Shown here one piece after another: positions 14,319-22,417 of a stretch of DNA of 28,956 bases. This DNA comes from an uncultured Clostridia bacterium. Its GTDB lineage: Bacteria; Bacillota; Clostridia; TANB77; CAG-508. A model generated the notes under the pieces. That model searched no databases. It was not told where the DNA came from and saw only the letters and a program-made list of their open reading frames with translations. A program made the position numbers and the translations under genes. The DNA lies in NCBI GenBank assembly GCA_910589185.1, contig CAJUSU010000007.1, forward strand, positions 1,573 through 30,528, written 5' to 3'. Positions within the stretch are counted from its first letter, which is position 1. Every line of letters starts with the position of its first letter.

Positions 14319-17300
14319 ATGAAAGCAAGAAATCTTAGAGCCGTAGTAATTGCACTAATCTTATTCGTGCTTTTAACGGCGGTAGGTTTTAGTGTAAAAG
14401 CTAATACCAAAACAACAGGGGAATTTAATGTACAAATTAATTTAAAATTCCCAACACAAAATGAAAAACCAACTATTACTATGACAAAAATAGGAGGTGA
14501 AAAAACATACAGTCCATCAGAAGTTTCTAACAGTGACACAGCATTGTATTATCATTTTGATGCATTAGAAACAGGAGAGTATGAGCTAGAAGTAACGGGC
14601 AAAGGATATGTTACCTATAAACAATCTGTCACCATTGAAAATCAATTAATGGAGCTAAAACTAACGAATGGATATGATGAGTTAGCGAGTAGCAAAATAG
14701 GGGTTGTTGTTTTAGGAGACATTAATGGAGATAATGTCATTGACGAAAAAGATCAAAACTTAATGATACAAAAAATAGAATCAGGTAAATATGATAAAAA
14801 ATACGACCTAAATGGAGACAAAAAATTAGATATTATTGATTTATCATATATTACTTTTAATAAAACTGAAAAATCAGAGGGAAGCCCAAACAAAGTGGCA
14901 ACTCCAATCAACTTGTTAAATACGCAGGAAATTGCAGTAGAAGAACAACAAGGAACAAAAGTTAAATTAGAAGAAGGAACAAAATTAGAAGATGTTTTAA
15001 AGAATAACGAAAAATATATTACATTAGCACCAACAGGAGAAAACGAAGAAATTTCAAAGGAAAATCCAGTAGAAATTTCACTTGATTTAAGTCAAAGTCA
15101 AAATCAAACAGAAGCAATAGTCATTTCACCAGCCAAAGATCCAAATAACTTTATCAAAGATGGTGAAGTTGTTATTGTAGATGAAAATGATAAGGAAATT
15201 AGTGTTCCAATTAAAACACCAGAAGTAACACCAAATCAACGTATTGCAAGAGCATTTGCAGGTGGCGCAAGAGCCATGACAAGAATAGCAAAAGCAATTA
15301 CAAATGAAATTGCAACAATAGAACAAGATGGAACCGTAGTTATCAATTTAAGAGGGCAAGTTGCTATCAAAAGAATTACGATTAAAGTAACAGAAACAGG
15401 AAGCAACAAATTAGCAGATATTTCGAAAGTAGAATTCTTAAACAACATGGAAGAAAGGATACCTGCTCCAGAAATGGATATTCCACAAAACTTAAAGGCA
15501 GTAGCAGGAAGCAAAGAATTTTCACTTACTTGGGACAGAGCAAGAAACATCACAGGATATGAAGTAAGTATTAAAGCAATTAGCCAAAGAAAATTCGGCA
15601 AAGAAGAGCCAATTGTAAATGCAAAAGCAGATATTATTAGAACAGATACCAATAGTTTAAAAGTAAGTAGCTATAATCAAGATAAAATTAAAAATGGAAC
15701 AACTTTTGAAGTAAAAGTACAATCTATTAATGGAGAATGGCAAAGTGGATATGGCAAAATAGTAAAAGTTACACCAGAGCCAAATAAGAGACCAGATGCA
15801 CCAGATAATGTATCAGTAACAGGCGCATATAAAAGCTTAAATGTAACTTGGAAAGACATGGAAGATACAGATACTTATAGCGTATATTACAGAGAATATG
15901 AAAAAGGTAACTATATTCAAGCTGTAACAGGTCTTGCTAATAATAGATATACCATTGAAAACTTAGAGAGCAATACAAAATATCAAGTATATGTAACAGG
16001 TACAAATGCAATAGGAACCAGTAATCCATCTATTATAGGAGTAGGTACTACTATTAGTTTAGAACCAGCTATTATGCCAAAATACAAATTAATTAATACC
16101 TCTAATGGTGAAGGAAAAGTTACCAACCATATTAAAAATGCAACCTTTGGTAGTGTTGGAATCAATAGTATGGTAGATAGTCCTTTAGATGCAGGAAAAG
16201 CGGGAAGCGGTCTAGGAATGGTAGATGATAATCATACTTCATATTTCAAGAGAACAGACTGGGATATGGGATGCGCTTATCCAGACCAAAATAAAGTACC
16301 ATTTATTGAATTTGATGATTATTATAAAATGAATTACATTGCATTTTCTTCTATCAAAGACAACAAAGTTATAAAAGCAGCACATATCTATTATACAGAT
16401 AAAGAAGGAAAGCAAAAACAAATTGGTAATTATTCAGTATTACTAAGAACTTGTGAAAATGGTAGACAATATTATGTGATTAAACTTCCAGAACCAATTG
16501 AAACAAATAGAATTGGTATTGGATTAGAAGGAAGTTCTTATGTAAGAGAAATTACTATATCAGAAATCAAATTCTATCATTATGACTCTTTAGAAGAGGA
16601 CATTAATAACCTATATGTAGACCAAATGCACGTAACATTAAGAGAGGATGTAACTGAAAATACTTTAAATGAATTACAAACAAGATTAGATACCAAAGAT
16701 TCAGATGAATATCATCCAGAAAGAGAAATGTTACAAAGAGAATTAGATACAGCAAAAGAAATTTACAATAATAAAGCATTAAATGAAGCAATTAAAATAG
16801 ATACTACTGTTACAAAGAAGAAAGACGGACACATTACCTTTAGTGGAGGCTTAAATGCATGGCAACCATTAGGAGTTGTTGCGCATGAAAGCGAGCAACT
16901 TGAGATTTATGTAGGAAATCCCAACTTAAAAACAGGAACGAATACAAACTTAAGCTTGATTGCTACACAATATCATGCAGAATCAGGAAAATGGCACCAA
17001 GTAGTAGGAACCTTAAAAGTAGGTAAGAATGAAATTACCATACCAAAAATAGCAACCTTTGATTTTGAACAAGGTGGAGCGTTATATATTGAATATACAG
17101 GAAATAACGCAAATGATGTTTATGGTGTAAGAGTAAGTGGTGGAAGTAAAGTTCCAATGTTAGATATTTCTAAGCTAACAACAGAAGAAGACAAAAAGGC
17201 AGCTATTAAAGCTTATGTACAAGAGCTAGAAGCTTATGTTCCAACTCTAGAAGCAAAACATAATGAACACAAAGCAAAAAATGAAACCTTAAATAGAGAA

Positions 17301-19445
17301 TATCAAAAACAAAACTGTATTTTAGGTGCAACAGATATCGTTTTACCACAAATGATGTATTCTGTTTCATCAGAGCAAATACTAAAAGCATTAAGTGGTG
17401 ATATTGATGCAAAAACAAATCAGCTATATCAATCTTTAGAGGCAATGAATGATATGATAGACCTATTCTACTCACATAAAGGTCTAAGCAAATTATCAAA
17501 TGCAGGAGCAAAAAATCAATATCCAACCAGTAGATTAAATATTCGTTACCATAGAATGTTTGCAGGTGCATTTATGTATGCAGGAGGACTTCATATTGGT
17601 ATTGAATGGAATTCAGTAGGCGGTTTAGCTACATCAGTTCCAGTTCAAGCAACAGCAGATGGAAAATATGAAAGTGGAAGATACTTCGGTTGGGGAATTG
17701 CACATGAAATTGGACATATCATTAATGAAGGTGCTTATGCAGTTGCAGAAGTTACCAACAATTACTTCTCTGTATTAGCACAAGCAAAAGATACGAATGG
17801 TAGTGTTCGTTTCCAATATCCAGAAGTGTACAAAAAGGTAACTTCAGGAACCAAAGGAAGAGCATCTAATGTATTTACACAACTAGGACTATATTGGCAA
17901 TTACATTTAGCTTATGATAAAGGTGGATATAACTATAAAACATTTGATACTTACCAAGAACAATTTGATAACTTAATTTTTGCAAGAATGGATACTTATG
18001 CAAGAAATGTTGCAGTAGCACCAAAGCCAGGAGGAGTAGCATTAACTTTAAGTGGTGATTCTGATAACAAATTAATGAGATTAGCAGTAGCAGCAACGCA
18101 GAAAGATATTTTAACCTTCTTTGAAAGATGGGGAATGACACCAGATAGCACAACTAGAGCATATGCAGCACAATTTGAAAAAGAAACTAGACCAATTTAC
18201 TATGTAAATGATGAAGCAAGAAGCTATGAATTAGCAGGTGGAACAGGAATGACAGCAGGCACAAAGGTAAATGCAAGTTTAAGTAAACAAGCAAATAGCA
18301 ACCAAGTAAAAATCACATTAGGAAATACAAATCAAGCAGCAGGCGCCATGCTTGGATATGAAATTATTAGAAGCTATATGGAAAATGACAAAGAAGTATC
18401 AAGAGCGGTAGCATTTGTTACAGCAGATAAAACAGAATATATTGATACGATTGAAACCATCAATAATAGAGTATTTACTTATAAAGTAGTTGCTTATGAT
18501 AAGTTATTAAATGCAACAGAGCAAGTAGTATTAAAACCAACAAAGATATCTCATGATGGAAGTATCTCAAAAGAAAAATGGACAATAGAGACCACATTAA
18601 CCTCAGCAGCAGATACTACAATTGAACCAGATACAGAAGAAAACATTACTTGTAAGCCAATGACACAATCAGCAATTTCAAGTATTGCAAACAATGATGA
18701 TACAGATGATTACACAGGAACCATTACAAATGGTAAAGGTGAAATTACGATTAGCTTAGGCGAAGTAACCAGTTTAGTTGCATTAAAATATACAGCAGGA
18801 ACAGGTACACCAATTAGCAGTTATGAAATTCAAATTAGTAAAGATAATGTAACTTGGGAAACGGTAAAAACAGGAACCTTTGAGTTAGATAGCAATAAAA
18901 AACAAACTGTATATTTCAATAAAGAAGGAGATTCTTGGTTATATACCTACGATGCAGCTTATGTTAAATTAAAGATTACTAGTGGAACTAGTGTATCGAT
19001 TGCAGAAATTGATTTATTAGGTCAAACAGGTGATAATGTAGAACTAGTAGAAAATGGAATTGGAAAGTTAAAAGCAGATTACAAATATGGAGATCAAGCA
19101 GAAGACTTCATTCCAGCAGGTTCAGTAGTATTTACAGGAACTTATAAAGGAAATCCAGCCTATAACGCACTTAAATTATGGGATGAGAATAATAAACTAA
19201 TTGAAGGTGTACAAATTATTTTTGCAGATGTACCAGCACAAGGAGAACTAGGAGAAATAGCAGATGGTATTTGGATTTACTATATTAAACCAGAAGATAT
19301 ACCAGCTACTCTTCCAAAAACAATTAGAGCAGAACTATATCGTGTAGATGATGCGCATACAAATGAAGGAGAAAGACTTGTTAGTGATACTTACCGTATA
19401 ACAGTTCCAACAAGTTTACCAGATTTAGAGATTAAACGTGATTAA
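14319..19445 (+). CDS. Secreted M60-family metallopeptidase with dockerin, Fn3 and F5/8C modules
   Basis: 1708 residues. Domains in order: signal peptide (1-30); a carboxypeptidase-regulatory-like beta domain (35-120); a type I dockerin (about 133-183, duplicated calcium motifs GDINGDNVIDEKD and DLNGDKKLDIIDL); a linker region; two fibronectin type III domains (384-490, 490-580); a discoidin/F5-8C-like module (590-757); a coiled coil (760-824); the M60 catalytic region (838-1305) with zinc site HEIGH (1129-1133) and downstream E1144 in EVTNN; an Fn3-like domain (1318-1410); a second F5/8C module (1444-1569) and a C-terminal beta domain. M60 enzymes cleave O-glycosylated mucins. There is no sortase signal, so attachment probably runs through the dockerin and the cohesin-like protein encoded 37 nt downstream. 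RBS GGAGG is at 14301-14305, 13 nt before the ATG. Confidence 0.92.
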   Translation: MKARNLRAVVIALILFVLLTAVGFSVKANTKTTGEFNVQINLKFPTQNEKPTITMTKIGGEKTYSPSEVSNSDTALYYHFDALETGEYELEVTGKGYVTYKQSVTIENQLMELKLTNGYDELASSKIGVVVLGDINGDNVIDEKDQNLMIQKIESGKYDKKYDLNGDKKLDIIDLSYITFNKTEKSEGSPNKVATPINLLNTQEIAVEEQQGTKVKLEEGTKLEDVLKNNEKYITLAPTGENEEISKENPVEISLDLSQSQNQTEAIVISPAKDPNNFIKDGEVVIVDENDKEISVPIKTPEVTPNQRIARAFAGGARAMTRIAKAITNEIATIEQDGTVVINLRGQVAIKRITIKVTETGSNKLADISKVEFLNNMEERIPAPEMDIPQNLKAVAGSKEFSLTWDRARNITGYEVSIKAISQRKFGKEEPIVNAKADIIRTDTNSLKVSSYNQDKIKNGTTFEVKVQSINGEWQSGYGKIVKVTPEPNKRPDAPDNVSVTGAYKSLNVTWKDMEDTDTYSVYYREYEKGNYIQAVTGLANNRYTIENLESNTKYQVYVTGTNAIGTSNPSIIGVGTTISLEPAIMPKYKLINTSNGEGKVTNHIKNATFGSVGINSMVDSPLDAGKAGSGLGMVDDNHTSYFKRTDWDMGCAYPDQNKVPFIEFDDYYKMNYIAFSSIKDNKVIKAAHIYYTDKEGKQKQIGNYSVLLRTCENGRQYYVIKLPEPIETNRIGIGLEGSSYVREITISEIKFYHYDSLEEDINNLYVDQMHVTLREDVTENTLNELQTRLDTKDSDEYHPEREMLQRELDTAKEIYNNKALNEAIKIDTTVTKKKDGHITFSGGLNAWQPLGVVAHESEQLEIYVGNPNLKTGTNTNLSLIATQYHAESGKWHQVVGTLKVGKNEITIPKIATFDFEQGGALYIEYTGNNANDVYGVRVSGGSKVPMLDISKLTTEEDKKAAIKAYVQELEAYVPTLEAKHNEHKAKNETLNREYQKQNCILGATDIVLPQMMYSVSSEQILKALSGDIDAKTNQLYQSLEAMNDMIDLFYSHKGLSKLSNAGAKNQYPTSRLNIRYHRMFAGAFMYAGGLHIGIEWNSVGGLATSVPVQATADGKYESGRYFGWGIAHEIGHIINEGAYAVAEVTNNYFSVLAQAKDTNGSVRFQYPEVYKKVTSGTKGRASNVFTQLGLYWQLHLAYDKGGYNYKTFDTYQEQFDNLIFARMDTYARNVAVAPKPGGVALTLSGDSDNKLMRLAVAATQKDILTFFERWGMTPDSTTRAYAAQFEKETRPIYYVNDEARSYELAGGTGMTAGTKVNASLSKQANSNQVKITLGNTNQAAGAMLGYEIIRSYMENDKEVSRAVAFVTADKTEYIDTIETINNRVFTYKVVAYDKLLNATEQVVLKPTKISHDGSISKEKWTIETTLTSAADTTIEPDTEENITCKPMTQSAISSIANNDDTDDYTGTITNGKGEITISLGEVTSLVALKYTAGTGTPISSYEIQISKDNVTWETVKTGTFELDSNKKQTVYFNKEGDSWLYTYDAAYVKLKITSGTSVSIAEIDLLGQTGDNVELVENGIGKLKADYKYGDQAEDFIPAGSVVFTGTYKGNPAYNALKLWDENNKLIEGVQIIFADVPAQGELGEIADGIWIYYIKPEDIPATLPKTIRAELYRVDDAHTNEGERLVSDTYRITVPTSLPDLEIKRD

Positions 19446-19482
19446 CAAGTAGATAGAAAAAATAAAGGAGAAAGAAAAAATC

Positions 19483-20403
19483 ATGAAGACAAGAAAAGAT
19501 ATATTCTTAAAATTGATAGCAATTCCTTTTATCATGATGGCATTTATAATAATCCTTCTAAGTAATAATGTAAAAGCAGCAAATGACACCACAGTTACCT
19601 TAAAGCAAGATGGTCAGAATGTAAAAGTAAGTTTAAATCCAAAGGAAGGGGCAAGTATTGCCTCCTTCCAAATAGGATTAAAAATAGAGGCTAGTAAGGC
19701 AACAGATATTAAAAATGTGACATTTAATTGGGCAAATATAGGAAATGCGAAACTAAAAAAGGAAAGCTACGATAAAGAAAAAGGAATTTTAAATCTATAT
19801 GTGGTAACAGAGGCAGAGCAAAATACAGGGGCAGCTATTGATGTAGGAACAATTAAAATCGAAACAAATAAAAGCACAAAAGTAACTGTATCACCAATTG
19901 CAGATAAGCTGGCAGCTTCTTCTATTGCACATAAAGACACCAAAGTAGATGCAAAAGCATCTGATAAAATAACGTATACAGCGAATACTAGTGGCGGAAG
20001 TACAGGAGATAATCAAGGCGGAAATAACTCAGGAAATCAGGGAGGTAGCAACTCTGGAAACCAAGGTGGTAATAATTCAGGAAGCGGAAACAACTCCAAT
20101 GGTTCTAACTCTGGAAGCAACGTAGATAATAAAGATGATGAAGATAAAGATAAAGACAATGATAAAGAAGACAAAGATGACGAAGAAAATGATGATGAAA
20201 ACAATGTAGAAGACAACAATGAAATAGATAATGGCACTTCTTCTAATCAAGTAGATAATGTTGCAACAGGAGCATTACCACAAACAGGAGAAAAAGACAA
20301 CTTTATAGTAGTGTGGATATTTATGGCATTAGTTGTACTAGTAGGCGTTTTATTAGCCTTTGGATATAAGAGCATGAATAAAAAGAATAGTTTTAAATTA
20401 TAG
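19483..20403 (+). CDS. LPXTG cell-wall-anchored protein with cohesin-like domain
   Basis: 306 residues. It has a signal peptide (1-32, VKA-A); a beta domain at 36-155 with cohesin-like hallmarks (VKVSLNPKEG, ASFQIGLK, GILNLYVV, IDVGTIKIE); a Gly/Asn/Ser repeat linker (169-210) built from GGNNSGNQ-like units; a very acidic Asp/Glu/Lys stretch (211-250); and a sortase signal LPQTG (265-269) followed by a hydrophobic span and basic tail. It would be covalently linked to peptidoglycan and project the domain outward. Because the preceding gene encodes a dockerin-bearing enzyme, the simplest reading is a dedicated receptor holding the M60 peptidase on the surface. The cohesin assignment is by pattern and context, not proven. 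Confidence 0.8.
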   Translation: MKTRKDIFLKLIAIPFIMMAFIIILLSNNVKAANDTTVTLKQDGQNVKVSLNPKEGASIASFQIGLKIEASKATDIKNVTFNWANIGNAKLKKESYDKEKGILNLYVVTEAEQNTGAAIDVGTIKIETNKSTKVTVSPIADKLAASSIAHKDTKVDAKASDKITYTANTSGGSTGDNQGGNNSGNQGGSNSGNQGGNNSGSGNNSNGSNSGSNVDNKDDEDKDKDNDKEDKDDEENDDENNVEDNNEIDNGTSSNQVDNVATGALPQTGEKDNFIVVWIFMALVVLVGVLLAFGYKSMNKKNSFKL

Positions 20404-20413
20404 ATTTATAAAG

Positions 20414-20453
20414 AAGAAAGAATTTCAAGTTACAATTGAAATTCTTTCTTTTT
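20414..20453 (+). terminator. Intrinsic terminator of the M60-cohesin operon
   Basis: A perfect 15-bp stem AAGAAAGAATTTCAA (20414-20428) / TTGAAATTCTTTCTT (20436-20450) followed by TTT. Confidence 0.85.
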
Positions 20454-20507
20454 AACAACTCAAAAATTATACAATAAAATATTTAAAATTTGCGCAATTA
20501 AGTTTAC

Positions 20508-21173
20508 TTAATTCAATTGCGTCAACTTAATTTTAACTTCTTTTTCCGTCATTTCACCATAAATTTTAATATCATGACCAGTATTATTTTTAAATTTAAA
20601 GTCAATTTCTCCATAAGCCACAGCAGCATCTTTACCAAGCGGAACATAGTAAACTTCTTGCGTATGTTCATGTCTTTCAGTTACTTTTAAATTATCTACT
20701 TTTAATACTGCATTATATAAAGTGGTACTAACTTGACAATTACCACCACCATAATCTTTTTTATACTTATCTTCTACAAATACTCCAGCTTTTTCATAAC
20801 CTTCATTAGGAGTAGGACTACCCACAGTTTCGTTAAATGAAAATGTATCTCCATCTTTGACAATAGTATCATTTAATTTAGATAAACTAATTTCCATATT
20901 GTTATCACGATGATTATCTTCTTCCATGATTTTAGTAGAAAATTTCGCAATTTCTTTTTCTAAACCTTCAGTCACGCCAACACTTTCTTTTTTTGTAATA
21001 TCATTATTCTTTTCATTTTGGCTATTTATGTTTTGTGGATTAGAATTATCTGTACTAACTCTAGTTCCAGGAGTGGGATTTGTATTTTGAGTAGAACTAA
21101 AGAAAAAGTATATGCCAATTCCAATTAAAGCCACAACAATTAATGAAATAAAAATCCATTTTTTATCTTTCAT
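20508..21173 (-). CDS. VanW family protein, membrane-anchored
   Basis: 221 residues from the ATG at 21173, preceded by GAGGTG; a longer in-frame start (TTG at 21245) is rejected because it overlaps the divergent promoter. One N-terminal membrane segment (about 6-24) is followed by an Asn/Thr-rich linker (27-60) and the VanW domain (about 95-215). Motifs are DGDTFSFNETVGSPTPNEGY, GGGNCQVSTTLYNAVL and the ending NNTGHDIKIYG. VanW domains occur in surface proteins of Bacillota and their biochemical role is unsettled; the name comes from vancomycin-resistance clusters, but nothing here suggests resistance. It is divergently oriented from the small membrane gene at 21300. Confidence 0.88.
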   Translation of the reverse strand: MKDKKWIFISLIVVALIGIGIYFFFSSTQNTNPTPGTRVSTDNSNPQNINSQNEKNNDITKKESVGVTEGLEKEIAKFSTKIMEEDNHRDNNMEISLSKLNDTIVKDGDTFSFNETVGSPTPNEGYEKAGVFVEDKYKKDYGGGNCQVSTTLYNAVLKVDNLKVTERHEHTQEVYYVPLGKDAAVAYGEIDFKFKNNTGHDIKIYGEMTEKEVKIKLTQLN

Positions 21174-21238
21174 AATATTTACACCTCTAGTTTTACTATT
21201 GCCAAAATTTCTATAAAAATAATTGAAATTTTTTACAG

Positions 21239-21266
21239 TTGACAAAATTTGAAAATATAGTATAAT
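21239..21266 (+). promoter_or_regulatory. Sigma-A promoter of the 49-aa gene
   Basis: Consensus TTGACA (21239-21244), 16 bp, consensus TATAAT (21261-21266). Confidence 0.8.
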
Positions 21267-21299
21267 TAATATAGTTAAGAACGAAAGGAAGAGAAGCTT

Positions 21300-21449
21300 A
21301 TGCTAGCAAAATCTTGGAAAAAAATTTTATTATTTGTTTTAATTATTGCATGTTTATTTAATGTAATTAATAAACTTGTACATAAAGCATCTATGGAGCA
21401 AGAGGTAAAAGCTTCCGTACAATATATGCAAGAACAAAATAAAAAATAG
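21300..21449 (+). CDS. 49-residue single-span membrane protein
   Basis: A short gene starting MLAKSWKKILLFVLIIACLF: basic N-terminus, one membrane span (about 8-25), then a charged amphipathic tail ending in MQEQNKK. The RBS-like GAAAGGAAGAG lies 5-15 nt upstream, a consensus promoter lies 34 nt upstream of the start, and the next gene has its own promoter. I recognise no family. Promoter, RBS and coherent composition support a real gene; function is unknown. Confidence 0.65.
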   Translation: MLAKSWKKILLFVLIIACLFNVINKLVHKASMEQEVKASVQYMQEQNKK

Positions 21450-21456
21450 AAAATAC

Positions 21457-21485
21457 TTGAAATTATAAAAAGATTGTGATACAAT
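21457..21485 (+). promoter_or_regulatory. Sigma-A promoter of rpmE
   Basis: TTGAAA (21457-21462), 17 bp, TACAAT (21480-21485). Confidence 0.75.
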
Positions 21486-21534
21486 AAATGGCAGTATTGA
21501 TTATTAAAGAGTGTTAAGGAGGGAAGAAGACAAG

Positions 21535-21735
21535 ATGAAAGAAGGAATACATCCAAATTATACAGAAGCAACTATCACATGTGCATGTGGTAATGTTATG
21601 AAAACAAATTCAACAAAAAGTGATATGAAAGTTGATATTTGCTCAAAATGTCATCCATTTTGGACTGGAAACTTAAAAAGAGAAACAACTGGTGGTAGAG
21701 CAGATAAATTTAAAAAGAAATATGGTATTCAATAA
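21535..21735 (+). CDS. rpmE: Ribosomal protein bL31
   Basis: 66 residues from the ATG at 21535; AAGGAGGG (21517-21523) is upstream, and the longer GTG start at 21511 would overlap it. It begins MKEGIHPNYTEATITCACGN. The zinc-binding cysteines of the C+ form are present (C16, C18, C36, C39), and GGRADKFKKKYG is the canonical end. It is a large-subunit protein forming the B1b intersubunit bridge. As a cysteine-containing type it may act as a zinc reserve (known for the family). Confidence 0.97.
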   Translation: MKEGIHPNYTEATITCACGNVMKTNSTKSDMKVDICSKCHPFWTGNLKRETTGGRADKFKKKYGIQ

Positions 21736-21751
21736 AATTATAAAAGGAAGT

Positions 21752-21793
21752 ATCAAAAAAAGTCATTCGAATCATCGAATGGCTTTTTTTGAT
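21752..21793. terminator. Bidirectional terminator between rpmE and the XRE gene
   Basis: ATCAAAAAAAGTCATTCGA pairs with TCGAATGGCTTTTTTTGAT around the 4-nt loop 21771-21774, with one G-T wobble. A and T runs serve both strands. Confidence 0.85.
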
Positions 21794-21799
21794 GTTTTT

Positions 21800-22066
21800 T
21801 TAGTTTGCTTTTTTGTACATATCTAATCTAGTAGGTAATTTTTTAGCAAGTTTTGCAGTTTCTTCGTTAAATAGTAAAGTTGGAGCAATGCCAAAAGATT
21901 TTGCAATAATGTCAATATTTTTACAAGTCAAATTTGCATTTCCTGTTTCTACTACACTAATATATGCCATTTTAAATTTAGTTTTATTAGCATATTGTTC
22001 CTGTGTCATATGATTTTGATAACGATACCACTTAGTATTTAAACCTACTAATTCCATACAAGTCAT
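21800..22066 (-). CDS. XRE-family helix-turn-helix regulator
   Basis: 88 residues, essentially one HTH domain (about 18-70): MTQEQYANKTKFKMAYISVV, ETGNANLTCKNIDIIAKSF, GIAPTLLFNE. Recognition-helix region YISVVETG is typical of Cro/C1-type proteins. RBS AAGGGGG is 7 nt before the ATG. There is no sensor or dimer domain beyond a short tail. It could regulate itself through the tandem TTAATATT repeats just upstream; other targets are unknown. Confidence 0.85.
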   Translation of the reverse strand: MTCMELVGLNTKWYRYQNHMTQEQYANKTKFKMAYISVVETGNANLTCKNIDIIAKSFGIAPTLLFNEETAKLAKKLPTRLDMYKKAN

Positions 22067-22085
22067 AAATAAGCCCCCTTATCCA

Positions 22086-22103
22086 TTAATATTTATTAAT
22101 ATT
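22086..22103. promoter_or_regulatory. Tandem TTAATATT repeats, candidate XRE operator
   Basis: TTAATATT occurs at 22086-22093 and 22096-22103, a 10-bp period (one helical turn), 20-37 nt upstream of the XRE start. The rest of 22104-22260 is AT-rich with no other feature that I can support. Confidence 0.3.
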
Positions 22104-22265
22104 ATGCCTCATTTTTTAAAATATATGTGAATTTAAAACAAAGTGTTAAAATAAAACTTAATAAAAAGTTCGTTAAGAAATTTATAAGATAATGATTAGG
22201 AATAATATAAATTATAATATATATTAATACTTAAAAATAAAATCTAAAAACTTTGTAAAAAACTG

Positions 22266-22294
22266 TTTACTTTTGTCAAAAAAATGTATACAAT
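22266..22294 (+). promoter_or_regulatory. Promoter of the glycosyltransferase gene
   Basis: TTTACT (22266-22271), 17 bp, extended -10 TGTATACAAT (TACAAT at 22289-22294). The leader is about 115 nt long. Confidence 0.6.
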
Positions 22295-22299
22295 ACAAT

Positions 22300-22381
22300 T
22301 AAGGTAGCTCTTAAACAAAAGTTATGAAATAACTTTTGCTTTTAGAGATAGCTTATGTAAAATTTTATCAAAAATTTTACA
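22300..22381 (+). promoter_or_regulatory. Structured 5' leader with two hairpins
   Basis: Hairpin 1 (22300-22354): CAAAAGTTAT pairs perfectly with ATAACTTTTG around GAA, extended outward by a second, imperfect stem (12 of 15). Hairpin 2 (22356-22381): TGTAAAATTTT pairs perfectly with AAAATTTTACA around a 4-nt loop. No known riboswitch class is recognised. It could be a cis-regulatory RNA or a stability element. Confidence 0.5.
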
Positions 22382-22417
22382 TTCTTATAAATCAAAAGAA
22401 AAGAAAGGGGACACCTA

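Noticed and set aside
19984..20120. CRISPR-like or minisatellite array
   Set aside because: The repeats are degenerate codon-level repeats of Gly/Asn/Ser in the linker of the LPXTG protein; there are no conserved spacers or palindromic repeats.
20037..20237. Minus-strand Ser/Leu-rich ORF
   Set aside because: It is the complement of the Asp/Glu/Asn-rich linker of the LPXTG protein, with no RBS or promoter.
20508..21173. Vancomycin-resistance function
   Set aside because: VanW domains are widespread in Bacillota; no vanH, vanA/B, vanX or two-component genes are present.
21174..21245. Longer VanW start (TTG at 21245)
   Set aside because: It overlaps the consensus promoter of the divergent gene, while the ATG at 21173 has a GAGGTG RBS and gives a clean membrane anchor.
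22300..22381. Known riboswitch or T-box in the glycosyltransferase leader
   Set aside because: No conserved core of a known class and no T-box or terminator T run; only hairpins can be supported.
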